The notes below the pieces were generated by a model. The model saw only the letters and a program-made list of their open reading frames with translations, searched no databases and had not been told where the DNA came from. From Gracilaria gracilis (taxonomy: Eukaryota > Rhodophyta > Florideophyceae > Gracilariales > Gracilariaceae), in the NCBI GenBank assembly GCA_030374805.1, contig JARGSG010000232.1:1-25977 (forward strand): a DNA stretch of 25,977 bases. The letters run 5' to 3'. Numbering within the stretch: the first letter of the stretch is position 1; every line of letters starts with the position of its first letter. This document shows, piece after piece, positions 1-7,766 of this stretch. Made by a program: the position numbers and the translations under genes.

Positions 1-1170
1 TTTGATCGCCTAGAAAACATCTGCTCGACATCTAGGAAAATCCCAATTGCAAAACGTATTCAGAGACCTTTTGGAGGTCTCCAAGTTATACTGTGCGGAG
101 ACTTTTGTCAACTTCCTCCGGTGAAGAAGAGTATAAGTGAGAGATCCATTCCGTTCTGTTTTGAGAGCAAAGCCTGGAAGAAGTGCAATTTCTCAACCGT
201 TTCCCTACGAGTACCTCACAGACAGAATGATTTTGGTTTCTCAACGTTGTTGAATGAGATGCGTTTTGGGGTTGTCTCGGATTCCACGTTATCGCTCTTT
301 AATTCTCTGTCATCAAGGTTTTCTTTTCAAAGAGACCCCAGCAGTTCTGAACCGTTTACAAAATTATTTCCTTGCCGATTTCAAGTCGAGAGAGAAAACA
401 ACTCGCGTTTGCATGGTCTAAAGGGTTCAGGAATCCGCTATATAGCCATGGACAGAGTAGAAACTTCTTCTTCGAAAGGCACAGTGATCAACATCGACAC
501 CCGTTTAAACCAACTTTCAGCTCCATCTGTGCTTCACATCAAAACTGGCTGCCGGGTGCTATGCACAAAAAACTTAAACCAGAACCTTGGTATCGTAAAT
601 GGGTCAGCAGGGGAGGTTATTGGATTCGCAAAAACCAGATATGGAGCGGGTGTCAACAAGGAAGGTTTGTTCGAAAATTACCAGGACTATAAAGGGAATC
701 CCCGCAGTATTTTAGGGGAAGAAGTTTTCCAACTGTCAGAATCTAGTGCTCGAGACTATGTGGGTGCTAGAACTGAGGACGGCTTTCTTTGCATGGACGT
801 CGCGGATGCTGCTTTTCTTCCTGTTGTCAGGTTCGAAAACGGAATCTGTTTAACTATGAAGATGTGCAAGTGGGATGTCAACTTCGATAATGGCCGGGTT
901 GTGCTTTCAAGGTCGCAGTTATGTCTTGCACTTGGTTGGGCCTTTTCTATCCACAAGTCCCAGGGCATGTCCATAGATAAGGTAGAGGTAGATCTTTCTC
1001 GATGTTTTGATTATGGGCAAGCATATGTGGCCCTTTCAAGAGCCAAATCGATCTATGGGCTTCGAGTGAAGGGGTTCTGCAAACGTTTTGTGAAAGTTCA
1101 TCCAAAAGTTTTCGATTTTTACAAACACGACCCAGCCTTCAAGGATTACATTTCTAAGAGTCGGATATAG
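1..1170 (+). CDS. Pif1-family DNA helicase, C-terminal part (5' end outside window)
   Basis: The frame is open from base 1 to a TAG at 1168-1170, so 389 residues of a longer protein are present. Pif1 helicases are ATP-driven 5'-to-3' SF1B enzymes that unwind G-quadruplexes and act at telomeres, replication forks and recombination intermediates. The visible part starts just after Walker A and the DE box. It has the Pif1 signature GGLQVILCGDFCQLPPV (residues 25-41), an arginine-containing block PHRQND, motif V as WAFSIHKSQGMS (about 313-324), and motif VI as GQAYVALSRA (339-348). The GDFxQLPPV form is that of cellular Pif1 rather than of Helitron helicases, which usually read GDFRQxLPV. The N-terminal third, including the nucleotide-binding loop, cannot be seen. 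A host gene or an element-borne copy are both possible. Confidence 0.93.
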   Translation, partial: FDRLENICSTSRKIPIAKRIQRPFGGLQVILCGDFCQLPPVKKSISERSIPFCFESKAWKKCNFSTVSLRVPHRQNDFGFSTLLNEMRFGVVSDSTLSLFNSLSSRFSFQRDPSSSEPFTKLFPCRFQVERENNSRLHGLKGSGIRYIAMDRVETSSSKGTVINIDTRLNQLSAPSVLHIKTGCRVLCTKNLNQNLGIVNGSAGEVIGFAKTRYGAGVNKEGLFENYQDYKGNPRSILGEEVFQLSESSARDYVGARTEDGFLCMDVADAAFLPVVRFENGICLTMKMCKWDVNFDNGRVVLSRSQLCLALGWAFSIHKSQGMSIDKVEVDLSRCFDYGQAYVALSRAKSIYGLRVKGFCKRFVKVHPKVFDFYKHDPAFKDYISKSRI

Positions 1171-1693
1171 AGCGAAACTTGAATTGCTTGGAAAATTAGA
1201 TAACAATACTTACTACAATTGTAGTAATACAGGGCCATTCATGGCATCCGTCTGCACAATGAATACCTCTCAATATATATGTATTGTGTACTCAGTTTAC
1301 CTCGATGTCTTCTTTCGTGCTTTGCTACAGTGGAGGCCACAAGGCGCTAGATATGATTGGCGACTACTGGTTTTCAGGTTTAGCAGTCAGCATTAATCTC
1401 TCTATTTGTGGGCCTTCTGCTCTGTCGTGACACTCGCGCTTTGGATTTTTGGCCGTATTCGACAGCATGCCAGATCATTCGTATTCTTTAACAATTCGCA
1501 GTTTTCTTCAGCAGAAGTTACCTACGTTTCCTTCCTTCCCTGCACGGCTTGATTTTGGATATTTGGATATGATTCTGACTTTGAACGCTTTATGGCTCCC
1601 TCGTCATCTCGAAATTATTCAAACCATAGGTGCGTGAACCTATATAATAATATCTAATAATAAAGTATTAGTAAAAAAATGTAATGTGACAAC
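1171..1693. other. intergenic stretch after the helicase gene
   Basis: No convincing gene is visible. Short frames at 1184-1396 and 1449-1637 have no recognisable domain. The stretch holds a perfect 18-bp palindrome at 1210-1227 and an A/T-rich tract at about 1640-1680 that contains AATAAA-like sequence. The tract may serve transcript 3'-end formation of the helicase gene, but this is a guess. Confidence 0.5.
1210..1227. repeat. perfect 18-bp palindrome
   Basis: TTACTACAATTGTAGTAA reads the same on both strands and lies 40 bp after the helicase stop codon. It could be a protein-binding site or a short hairpin in the 3' untranslated region. The function is unknown. Confidence 0.75.
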
Positions 1694-1725
1694 ACGTGTG
1701 AAATGCAACTTTGCGTAATACACGT
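1694..1725 (+). promoter_or_regulatory. 14-4-14 dyad upstream of the 400-aa gene
   Basis: The left arm is ACGTGTGAAATGCA and the right arm TGCGTAATACACGT, separated by 4 nt. The arms pair at 10 of 14 positions, including all six outer bases. The same geometry occurs at 3348, 7572, 16113 and five times in the tail array. A G-box-like CACGTG overlaps the left edge. It lies 106 bp before the ATG at 1832 and just upstream of a TATA-like sequence, so a promoter element is the simplest reading. Confidence 0.6.
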
Positions 1726-1736
1726 TGACCACGTCA

Positions 1737-1744
1737 TATATAAA
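1737..1744 (+). promoter_or_regulatory. TATA-box-like sequence
   Basis: TATATAAA lies 88 bp before the ATG at 1832 and 12 bp after the dyad at 1694-1725. Spacing to the start codon fits a short 5' untranslated region. Other genes here have no equally clear TATA box at the same place. Confidence 0.5.
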
Positions 1745-1831
1745 TGAATCGCTTCACAAAGTCTTCGTTCACTCACCCGTCTAGTTGATGAGAAGAGCAG
1801 CTGGAGTTAAGGTCCAGCCGTGTGATCCAGA

Positions 1832-3034
1832 ATGATTTCTCAGCTAAGGCTTAGAACATCCTCACATGTAGAAAAAGACGGGTGTACTCCAGTCGGGTTT
1901 CTTTTGGACTATGAGGATCCAAAATGTCTCAAAACGTTTTCAGAGCCCCCGGTATTTCGTGCCGCAAGATTGTTCACGAACCATCATTGTCAAACAGTCA
2001 ACTATCAGTTAGTTTTTGTTTCGCTTTCTGGCGAGGAGCTCGTCTACCACACCGGATACGTAAAAAGATCTGTTATAGAGGGCGAGATTGAATTTCACGA
2101 ATCGAACGGAAATGTTTATGAGATACTAGTCGGGAAATTTGACAGTTTCAACGGGTATCTCTTCTCCCAATCATCTTTGGTCGGAATGCCTATCCAAATT
2201 CCCTTATTACCACGTCGAAGAGACGAAGCGTTAGTATGGGATTATTCACGTATGGTTTGCGATGCTGCAAACTGCTCCCGAATCCGTATCCTTCAAGAAT
2301 GGCTGGGTTTCTTGGCGCTGGTCCATGCTCCATCCACCATATTCATCATGGAGGCAACTATACGGAAAACACTATTTTGTGATAAAGATTTGCAAACTGG
2401 TAAAGATCGGAAACATGCCCGAATTCCGTTGACATCATCATGGGTGCCAAGTACAAGTTTGCTCTGGGTCTATTACTCCACGCCCAAACCATTTTGCTTG
2501 AGAACATTCTTGTGCGAACTTCTCTCTGGGAGCGATTGGGATGAAGAGCTTGCTAGACTAGTGGAACGGTTTTCTCCCAGGCATGAAGGATTTTACAAAG
2601 CCGCTCTTGTGGAAAAGGAGGGACGAACGTCGATATCCTTCGATTATGGTGAAGAGAGCTTATTTGAACTCCAAGTTCGGCGAGTGGCAGTTCCAGCAAT
2701 TGCGAATGGCGTCTCCGCGAGAAAAACATATGGAACGCTGGTGTACTTTTATCAACCTATATCCTTTGATGCCTTCACATCACCAACGAACAAAATCCCT
2801 CTAGGTTTTTTCTCGACAAGCAAATACGTTCCACTTTCCATGCTCCCAGGAGATTTGCCAGAAGAGAATATAATCAGTTTCGGCGTCATAAGAAGCGAAC
2901 TAAATGAGCTTTGGAGCAGAATCTGGCATAAAAACTACACAAAGCCACACTCCGAGGCAACTGGAACCATACAAGCCGTGCTTGATGATGGTTATGAAAA
3001 CCTTCTTCACCTTCCCTCTTTGGCTAAATTCTGA
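1832..3034 (+). CDS. unrecognised 400-aa protein
   Basis: An intact 400-residue frame starts at an ATG and ends at TGA 3032-3034. I recognise no family. It appears globular, with many aromatic residues, no signal peptide and no clear membrane segment. It has a WVPSTSLLWVYY segment near the middle and a GTLVYFYQPISF segment at about three quarters. The 384-aa product of 18110-19264 has segments of similar character in the same order (a DP-C-K-PP pattern near the N-terminus, YLAWVPAPKP in the middle, TYCWRPISF later). The two could be very distant paralogues, but I judged this by eye only. A TATA-like sequence and the shared dyad lie upstream, which supports expression. Confidence 0.75.
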   Translation: MISQLRLRTSSHVEKDGCTPVGFLLDYEDPKCLKTFSEPPVFRAARLFTNHHCQTVNYQLVFVSLSGEELVYHTGYVKRSVIEGEIEFHESNGNVYEILVGKFDSFNGYLFSQSSLVGMPIQIPLLPRRRDEALVWDYSRMVCDAANCSRIRILQEWLGFLALVHAPSTIFIMEATIRKTLFCDKDLQTGKDRKHARIPLTSSWVPSTSLLWVYYSTPKPFCLRTFLCELLSGSDWDEELARLVERFSPRHEGFYKAALVEKEGRTSISFDYGEESLFELQVRRVAVPAIANGVSARKTYGTLVYFYQPISFDAFTSPTNKIPLGFFSTSKYVPLSMLPGDLPEENIISFGVIRSELNELWSRIWHKNYTKPHSEATGTIQAVLDDGYENLLHLPSLAKF

Positions 3035-3164
3035 ATCTATCATGATCCCCAGGAAGCCATATGTCGGAGCAAGTACTCCAAAGACTGAGGAGCGACACCA
3101 GATTCAGGAAATACTATACACGCAATGAATACAAAGAAATTAAAATTGGTTCTCTTTCTTTACC
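3035..3164. other. short intergenic stretch
   Basis: This is 3' flank of the 400-aa gene leading up to the point where homology to 15943 onward begins. I see nothing specific in it. Confidence 0.4.
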
Positions 3165-3253
3165 ACAGTGCTTTTCAGCTTCTGAAGGAAAACAGAACAA
3201 TCTATGATATAACTCAAACCCAACCAAACTGTGGTACAAAACTGTGCTACACA

Positions 3254-3287
3254 AACATGAACCGCGTTTTGGCTGTGTCCTAGGACA
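3254..3287 (+). promoter_or_regulatory. CCTAGG-type directional site (in duplicated fragment)
   Basis: AACATGAACC is followed by a GTTTT-containing stretch and a perfect 12-bp palindrome TGTCCTAGGACA at 3276-3287. A 6-bp insertion separates the palindrome from the ATGCGG that follows directly at 16061. It matches the site at 16028-16063 and the right-hand sites of the tail array. Confidence 0.6.
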
Positions 3288-3347
3288 GAGAACATGCGGT
3301 GTACACGTAACTGAAAAATACTGTTCATAATTTTGAACACCTGTACA

Positions 3348-3379
3348 ACGTGTAGAATGCAAAAGTGCATTTTACACGT
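3348..3379 (+). promoter_or_regulatory. 14-4-14 dyad (in duplicated fragment)
   Basis: The arms ACGTGTAGAATGCA and TGCATTTTACACGT flank AAAG and pair at 13 of 14 positions. The dyad and its flanks are essentially identical to 16113-16144. Its arms are better preserved than much of the surrounding duplicated sequence. Confidence 0.65.
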
Positions 3380-3631
3380 GGAGGATTGCTTCTCGCGACG
3401 CAGCTTTTGCAAATCATGAGAGCTTGCTGAACTCCGTTTGCAACAATCGTGGACATTGACGACAAGCTTATTTCAACCTTTTGTTCCCTCACATTGAGGT
3501 CCAGAAATACAGAAAGCAGCTAGCCAACAGCCCAAAGTCGAATGATGGATTGAAGTATACCAGTTTGAAATCTCTTCGAAGGCAATAATCAGGTTTTCAC
3601 AAGTTCTCTTTTAGAAGTGGAAATATCGGAG

Positions 3632-6600
3632 TCAAAGGTAGTATTCGTTGCCATAGGCAGTGAACAGTTCTACAGCACCACAAACCTTACATCTGAATTT
3701 GTCGCCTTTCGCCTTCAGGTATTTCTTAAAGCGGCGAACATCAAGAACGAATCGAATATAACTACTCTCAGAACGTAAGAATCTTTCAAAGCCTTCGCGT
3801 AGGAGAACCCTGAAATCAGAACCATTCTTGTAGTTTTCTTCGATATGAACGCACACGCTTTCAGAGTCTTCAATAGTATTAAAAGATGACCCAATACTGT
3901 TGTTGTTCATGAAATACCATAGGTGAGTGTCCGTAATACCTGCCATATACATAGTTTTCAAATCAAATGGAGAAAGAAACCTGCCGAGCTCTTTGGAAGC
4001 GGTCTCTGCATCAACCAGTTCCCCTCGCGGGTACAATAAAGTAATTCGAGCATTAGATTTCTTCTCCATTAGCTTCTCACATTCGTCGAATGGTAGAAAG
4101 GCTCCAAGCTCAAACATTTCTCCATTTTTATCGTGAGAATTGGCACACAGTTCATTATCTGAGTATCCAGCCATCGGGGTTTCTCCCCCTTTTGTTCGGC
4201 GAAGAAGTAAACTTGAGTGACGGATGACCTTTACAGCTCCAAAAACATCTCCGTCTTCGCGTCCAACCTCACAGCGGAACATTGTCTTCATGGCATCGGG
4301 AACATCATCAGTGTTGTTTATCTCATTTGCCTTGCTCTCAATGCCTTCCAAAGCACAATGCCCATCACAATGGCATTGCCGAAGGCATACGTCCCGAAGA
4401 TACTTATAGCACCTTTTGTACTCTATTCCATGACTATAAGGCATAGCTCGGTAGAAGTTTCTCAAACTGTAAGTGATTTCATCAGCATGACATAATGCTT
4501 TCATCACAAAGAACTTCCCGCAAGTGAAGTCAAACAAATTACATTCAGCTTCAACAACGGTGAGATAAACGTCACGAAGAAAACGATCCTGATCTTGATG
4601 AGACCATATGACACATGTTGGAATCGATGGGCGTCCCTTCACTTCGCGCGTAAAGGAATCTGCTATTTTGTATACCACAGCAGCTGAGACTAACGACACG
4701 GTTCGGTTCTCGATTACGTTCCAATCTTTCTTGCTCAATATGAAAATATTGCTTACTTCATAAAGAACACTGCCCAAGCGTAGCTCACTGCATGCTGATG
4801 AATCAAAGTCACTGCATATATATATGACAGTACTGAACTGCGTACCGTCTTTTGCACACTCTTGTAAAGCAAGCTTGGAACTCCGTCCGTCTTCCCAAAA
4901 GTCTCCAAAGTCCACGAAGGCAACCCCTGGAAGATTGCTCTTCTCAGGACTTGAAAAGAGAACGCGATCATCCCGTCCAATATGGACACCTAGAACTTTA
5001 AACCATTCAGTCAATTGCATGGCATGAGTCCAGCAGCTCTCCAGACATCGCAACTTCCCTTGTTTCCCTTTCGTTTCCTTCTCACAGTTCTTCTTTATCC
5101 TATCTTCATCATTAAGAATGGCGCCCAAGTCAATTCCATGGCCGTCCAGTCTGTACTTCTTCGAAACCTTACCACTTCCTGCTTTCGAACGCTTTCGTTT
5201 TTTCCTTCGTGCCGGCTGTCCTTTCTTCATTGACGTCCGATGTATTCCTAGATTGGAGAGCGGTCTAGCCTCAGTTTCGATCTCAATGACATCATCGGTA
5301 TCCTCTTCCACATAAAGGTTCTGGCCACCTTCTTCAATGATCCCCTGTCCTTTATTGGAGTGCTCAGGAGATTTCTCATCTTCAAGACCAATACTCTGCA
5401 ACATGTTTTGAAGATCAGAGGTCTTAGAAAGTATCTCGCATGTTTCCTCTTCCGGAGAAGGGCGTCCCTTTAACTGAACTTCTTCAGGTTTTTGCTTCGG
5501 CCTCTCCGAAACATCTTCATTGGCTCCGTTTCCAGAAATTGTCGCATCCTTTTCTCCCGCGCTTGCAGCGATGCAACCTATCTTTTGTGCTGCTAGAAGT
5601 TCAGATTTAGTTCCAGAAGCTCCAATCTCGTCTGGCTTAGAATCTGGGGATATAACTGTACCATGTTCAAAATCTCGAACAAATGTATCTGAAGGCTCTG
5701 CAGCATGTGAAGGAGCAGCATCATCAGAGTCGGAACAGAGAGCATCCGTTGCTAAATCTCCTTGAGATTTCTTCTCACTCAGAATTGGACGTTCGACATC
5801 CAGTTCGCCCGCATTGCCAACAGCAGCATGCTTTGGTTCATTTTCACGTTCATTCTCCCCTTCCACGTCAGCACGTTGCTTCGCAAATGGAACATCATCG
5901 TTTACCTTGCTGCTCGACTCTTTTAACCCCGCATGCAAAGAAAGGTTTGCGTTTGCTTCTTCAACATTTCGTTCAATCTCTTCGGATGGCATATCGTTTT
6001 CCTTTTTCGCATTTTGCCAATTATGCAGCACGGAATTGTGCTGACCTCCCTCACTTAGCCTAGTAGCATTTGAACTCTTATCGGCAGTCTCCATTTCTAA
6101 AGCATTCGAAACATTTGTAAATTGTACGAAGTCAGCACTGTTAATTTCTGACTCACGAAGGTCCCACATGGTGAAGAGTGTTGAATTTGGCAGTGCTTCC
6201 TTCAAAACTGAACGAAAATTACGAAAGAAGTCACTTTCTCCACTAGAGCTGCTTTTCTTGACCAGCTTTCCTTCGCCAACTTTTAAAAGCGTTTTCCATA
6301 CTACTTTCTCTTCAGCATTTTCATCAAGAGCTTCAAACGAAATGTCTTTCGGAATCAGATCAATGATATAGGATGCTACTCTATTCAATATGGTCTCCGA
6401 CTTCCAAGGCATTTGCATTTTCCATGCGACTATGGCTGTCACTACGACACCTAGTTGTAGTCTCTCCTTTAAAAGCAGAGAACAACCACGAAATAAACGT
6501 TGCCCTTCTGACTCTTTCGCAGGAAAAAGTTTGAAATGTTCTAGTCCGAGAAGAAACGAAGAGAACCCTTTTCGGCCTCGCAAAACTGCTTTCGGGACAA

Positions 6601-7321
6601 AGAGTCCTGTACTTCTGTGTTTCTCCATGACATGCTTCACTGAAGGAAATAATGCAAAGGAGATGGCCAAGATCTTCTTCACAGAGTCAGTACCAGGCAG
6701 CAACAACTTGCTGCTGAGTTCTTTGTCTTTTAAGAGTTCTTTCAACCCTGAAAACTGTGTTCCAGGTTCTGGCAAACAGTTCATGATGTCTGTTACGCAC
6801 GGGACATTGGCAAGAACCGATCTCGAGTTTTGTAAGGAGAGGAAGCGGGACGCGCTCGGGGAGAAGTCCAAAACTATTTTGACCAGAAATTTTGACGTGG
6901 CGAACAGCTCTGAGTTGCTTTTCTCACCAGTTTTGACATATCTCCGGATCGATTCGATCCGATGTCTTCCATCGACAAAGTTCATGGTGCCGATAACCCC
7001 AGCAGTCTTGAGGTGCAGAAGAGGAAGTGACTGGAACCTCTGGAGCGTTTCTCCATGTACATTCCATACATTCAATCCACGTAGATCTGATTGGGAAACA
7101 TTCACGATAGAAAATAGTTCCATATCTCTTTTGCTAAGGGAAACGATCGGCATTCCCAGACGAGTTTTGTCCACTCCATATACTTGGAATTCTTGTATTA
7201 AATTATTGATGAGTTCTTCATCTCTGTTTCGCAAAGAGATGTTCCTAGTCTGCCTTTCAATCTCATTGAGGTCGTTGGCAGTGATCAGCACTATTCGCGG
7301 AAGTTGTGGGCCGTCTTCCAT
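3632..7321 (-). CDS. large ParB-like domain protein with acidic linker and MTase-like C-terminal region
   Basis: I chose the ATG at 7319-7321 (1,229 aa); the frame is open to 7438 but only from a TTG. Residues 1 to about 135 form a ParB/sulfiredoxin-type domain ending in FVDGRHRIESIRRYV, with DGRHR at 117-121. Such domains bind or hydrolyse nucleotides in ParB, and DGxHR forms also occur in DNA-modification proteins. A helical region follows, then a long acidic, low-complexity linker (about 410-690) and a strongly basic stretch (about 699-723, RRKKRKRSK) that looks like a nuclear-localisation signal. The C-terminal third contains VAFVDFGDFWEDG and, further on, NLFDFTCGKFFVMKAL, placed like motifs IV and I of the MTase at 11939-15301 but without catalytic residues. 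A CxxC pair (KCKVCGA-like, FRCKVCGA) lies near the end. Function is unproven; a catalytically dead partner of the MTase-SET protein is one possibility. Confidence 0.8.
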   Translation of the reverse strand: MEDGPQLPRIVLITANDLNEIERQTRNISLRNRDEELINNLIQEFQVYGVDKTRLGMPIVSLSKRDMELFSIVNVSQSDLRGLNVWNVHGETLQRFQSLPLLHLKTAGVIGTMNFVDGRHRIESIRRYVKTGEKSNSELFATSKFLVKIVLDFSPSASRFLSLQNSRSVLANVPCVTDIMNCLPEPGTQFSGLKELLKDKELSSKLLLPGTDSVKKILAISFALFPSVKHVMEKHRSTGLFVPKAVLRGRKGFSSFLLGLEHFKLFPAKESEGQRLFRGCSLLLKERLQLGVVVTAIVAWKMQMPWKSETILNRVASYIIDLIPKDISFEALDENAEEKVVWKTLLKVGEGKLVKKSSSSGESDFFRNFRSVLKEALPNSTLFTMWDLRESEINSADFVQFTNVSNALEMETADKSSNATRLSEGGQHNSVLHNWQNAKKENDMPSEEIERNVEEANANLSLHAGLKESSSKVNDDVPFAKQRADVEGENERENEPKHAAVGNAGELDVERPILSEKKSQGDLATDALCSDSDDAAPSHAAEPSDTFVRDFEHGTVISPDSKPDEIGASGTKSELLAAQKIGCIAASAGEKDATISGNGANEDVSERPKQKPEEVQLKGRPSPEEETCEILSKTSDLQNMLQSIGLEDEKSPEHSNKGQGIIEEGGQNLYVEEDTDDVIEIETEARPLSNLGIHRTSMKKGQPARRKKRKRSKAGSGKVSKKYRLDGHGIDLGAILNDEDRIKKNCEKETKGKQGKLRCLESCWTHAMQLTEWFKVLGVHIGRDDRVLFSSPEKSNLPGVAFVDFGDFWEDGRSSKLALQECAKDGTQFSTVIYICSDFDSSACSELRLGSVLYEVSNIFILSKKDWNVIENRTVSLVSAAVVYKIADSFTREVKGRPSIPTCVIWSHQDQDRFLRDVYLTVVEAECNLFDFTCGKFFVMKALCHADEITYSLRNFYRAMPYSHGIEYKRCYKYLRDVCLRQCHCDGHCALEGIESKANEINNTDDVPDAMKTMFRCEVGREDGDVFGAVKVIRHSSLLLRRTKGGETPMAGYSDNELCANSHDKNGEMFELGAFLPFDECEKLMEKKSNARITLLYPRGELVDAETASKELGRFLSPFDLKTMYMAGITDTHLWYFMNNNSIGSSFNTIEDSESVCVHIEENYKNGSDFRVLLREGFERFLRSESSYIRFVLDVRRFKKYLKAKGDKFRCKVCGAVELFTAYGNEYYL

Positions 7322-7571
7322 CGATACTTTCGCTCGATGGAGGCTTCTAAGATAACCAGACAGTTTTGGAGCCTGTGAGGAAAAGCAAAAGCCTACGGCC
7401 AAGCCTGAATGAGATAATGAGCCGCAAACCAAGAACAAACTGTTATTGTTGGCTACCTACAGTGGCCTGCTCTGCAATTGCAGGGTGTGTGGAACTATCT
7501 AACTTGAACGTATGTAGCTGCAAGTCCTGCTCATCTTGGAAGTCAAAGCTCCAAAATTCAATACCTGTACA
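7322..7571. other. 5' flank of the 1,229-aa gene
   Basis: The frame of the downstream gene remains open from 7321 to 7438 but has no ATG there. The rest, up to the dyad at 7572, shows no gene. It probably holds the 5' leader and core promoter of the minus-strand gene. Confidence 0.4.
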
Positions 7572-7603
7572 ACGTGTAGATCGCAAAAGTGCATTCTACA
7601 CGT
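7572..7603 (-). promoter_or_regulatory. 14-4-14 dyad upstream of the 1,229-aa gene
   Basis: The arms ACGTGTAGATCGCA and TGCATTCTACACGT flank AAAG and pair at 12 of 14 positions. It lies about 250 bp upstream of the ATG at 7321. Only the dyad and about 10 bp to its left match the copies at 3348 and 16113; the rest of the flanks do not. The element therefore seems to be conserved or copied independently of the duplication. Confidence 0.6.
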
Positions 7604-7627
7604 GTATGATTGGTTGCCAGGCAGCTG

Positions 7628-7646
7628 CAGAGGTACAGTACCTCTG
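7628..7646. repeat. 19-nt palindrome
   Basis: CAGAGGTACAGTACCTCTG is a perfect palindrome around a central A. It lies 25 bp beyond the dyad, between the two minus-strand ParB-like genes. An 8-bp palindrome CTATATAG follows at 7666-7673. The role is unknown. Confidence 0.65.
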
Positions 7647-7766
7647 TATTGAAAATTGGAGCGTTCTATATAGACTGCATGTAACTATACCATTGTATTG
7701 TGGAAACCGAAGCGGTATGTCTTGTGTCTATTGATCCTTATAACAATACCATAGCATAATCATTCA

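Larger units (their letters stand above)
3165..3570 (+). pseudogene. truncated, internally deleted copy of the 5' region of the peptidase gene at 16303
   Basis: From ACAGTGCTTTTCAGC at 3165 the sequence follows 15943 onward with scattered differences through the CCTAGG site, the dyad and the 5' leader, up to CATTGAGGT. It then jumps about 402 bp and resumes at the stretch matching 16664-16732 (AATACAGAAAGCAGCT and the block after it). Both deletion edges at the intact locus carry CATTG (16257-16261 and 16659-16663), so a microhomology-mediated deletion is likely. The missing part includes the ATG and the first 120 codons or so. The copy fades out near 3570 and then runs into the 3' end of the next gene. 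It carries promoter-like signals but no usable frame. Confidence 0.85.

Noticed and set aside
1..1170. Helitron Rep-helicase
   Set aside because: The GDFxQLPPV motif is of cellular Pif1 type, and no HUH Rep domain is visible, though the N-terminus lies outside the window.
1184..1637. Two short plus-strand frames after the helicase
   Set aside because: There is no domain, no shared upstream element and no coding-like pattern. Length is within chance.
6390..7355. 321-codon plus-strand frame inside the 1,229-aa gene
   Set aside because: It lies antisense to a well-supported ParB-like coding region and has no recognisable domain. It is a shadow frame.
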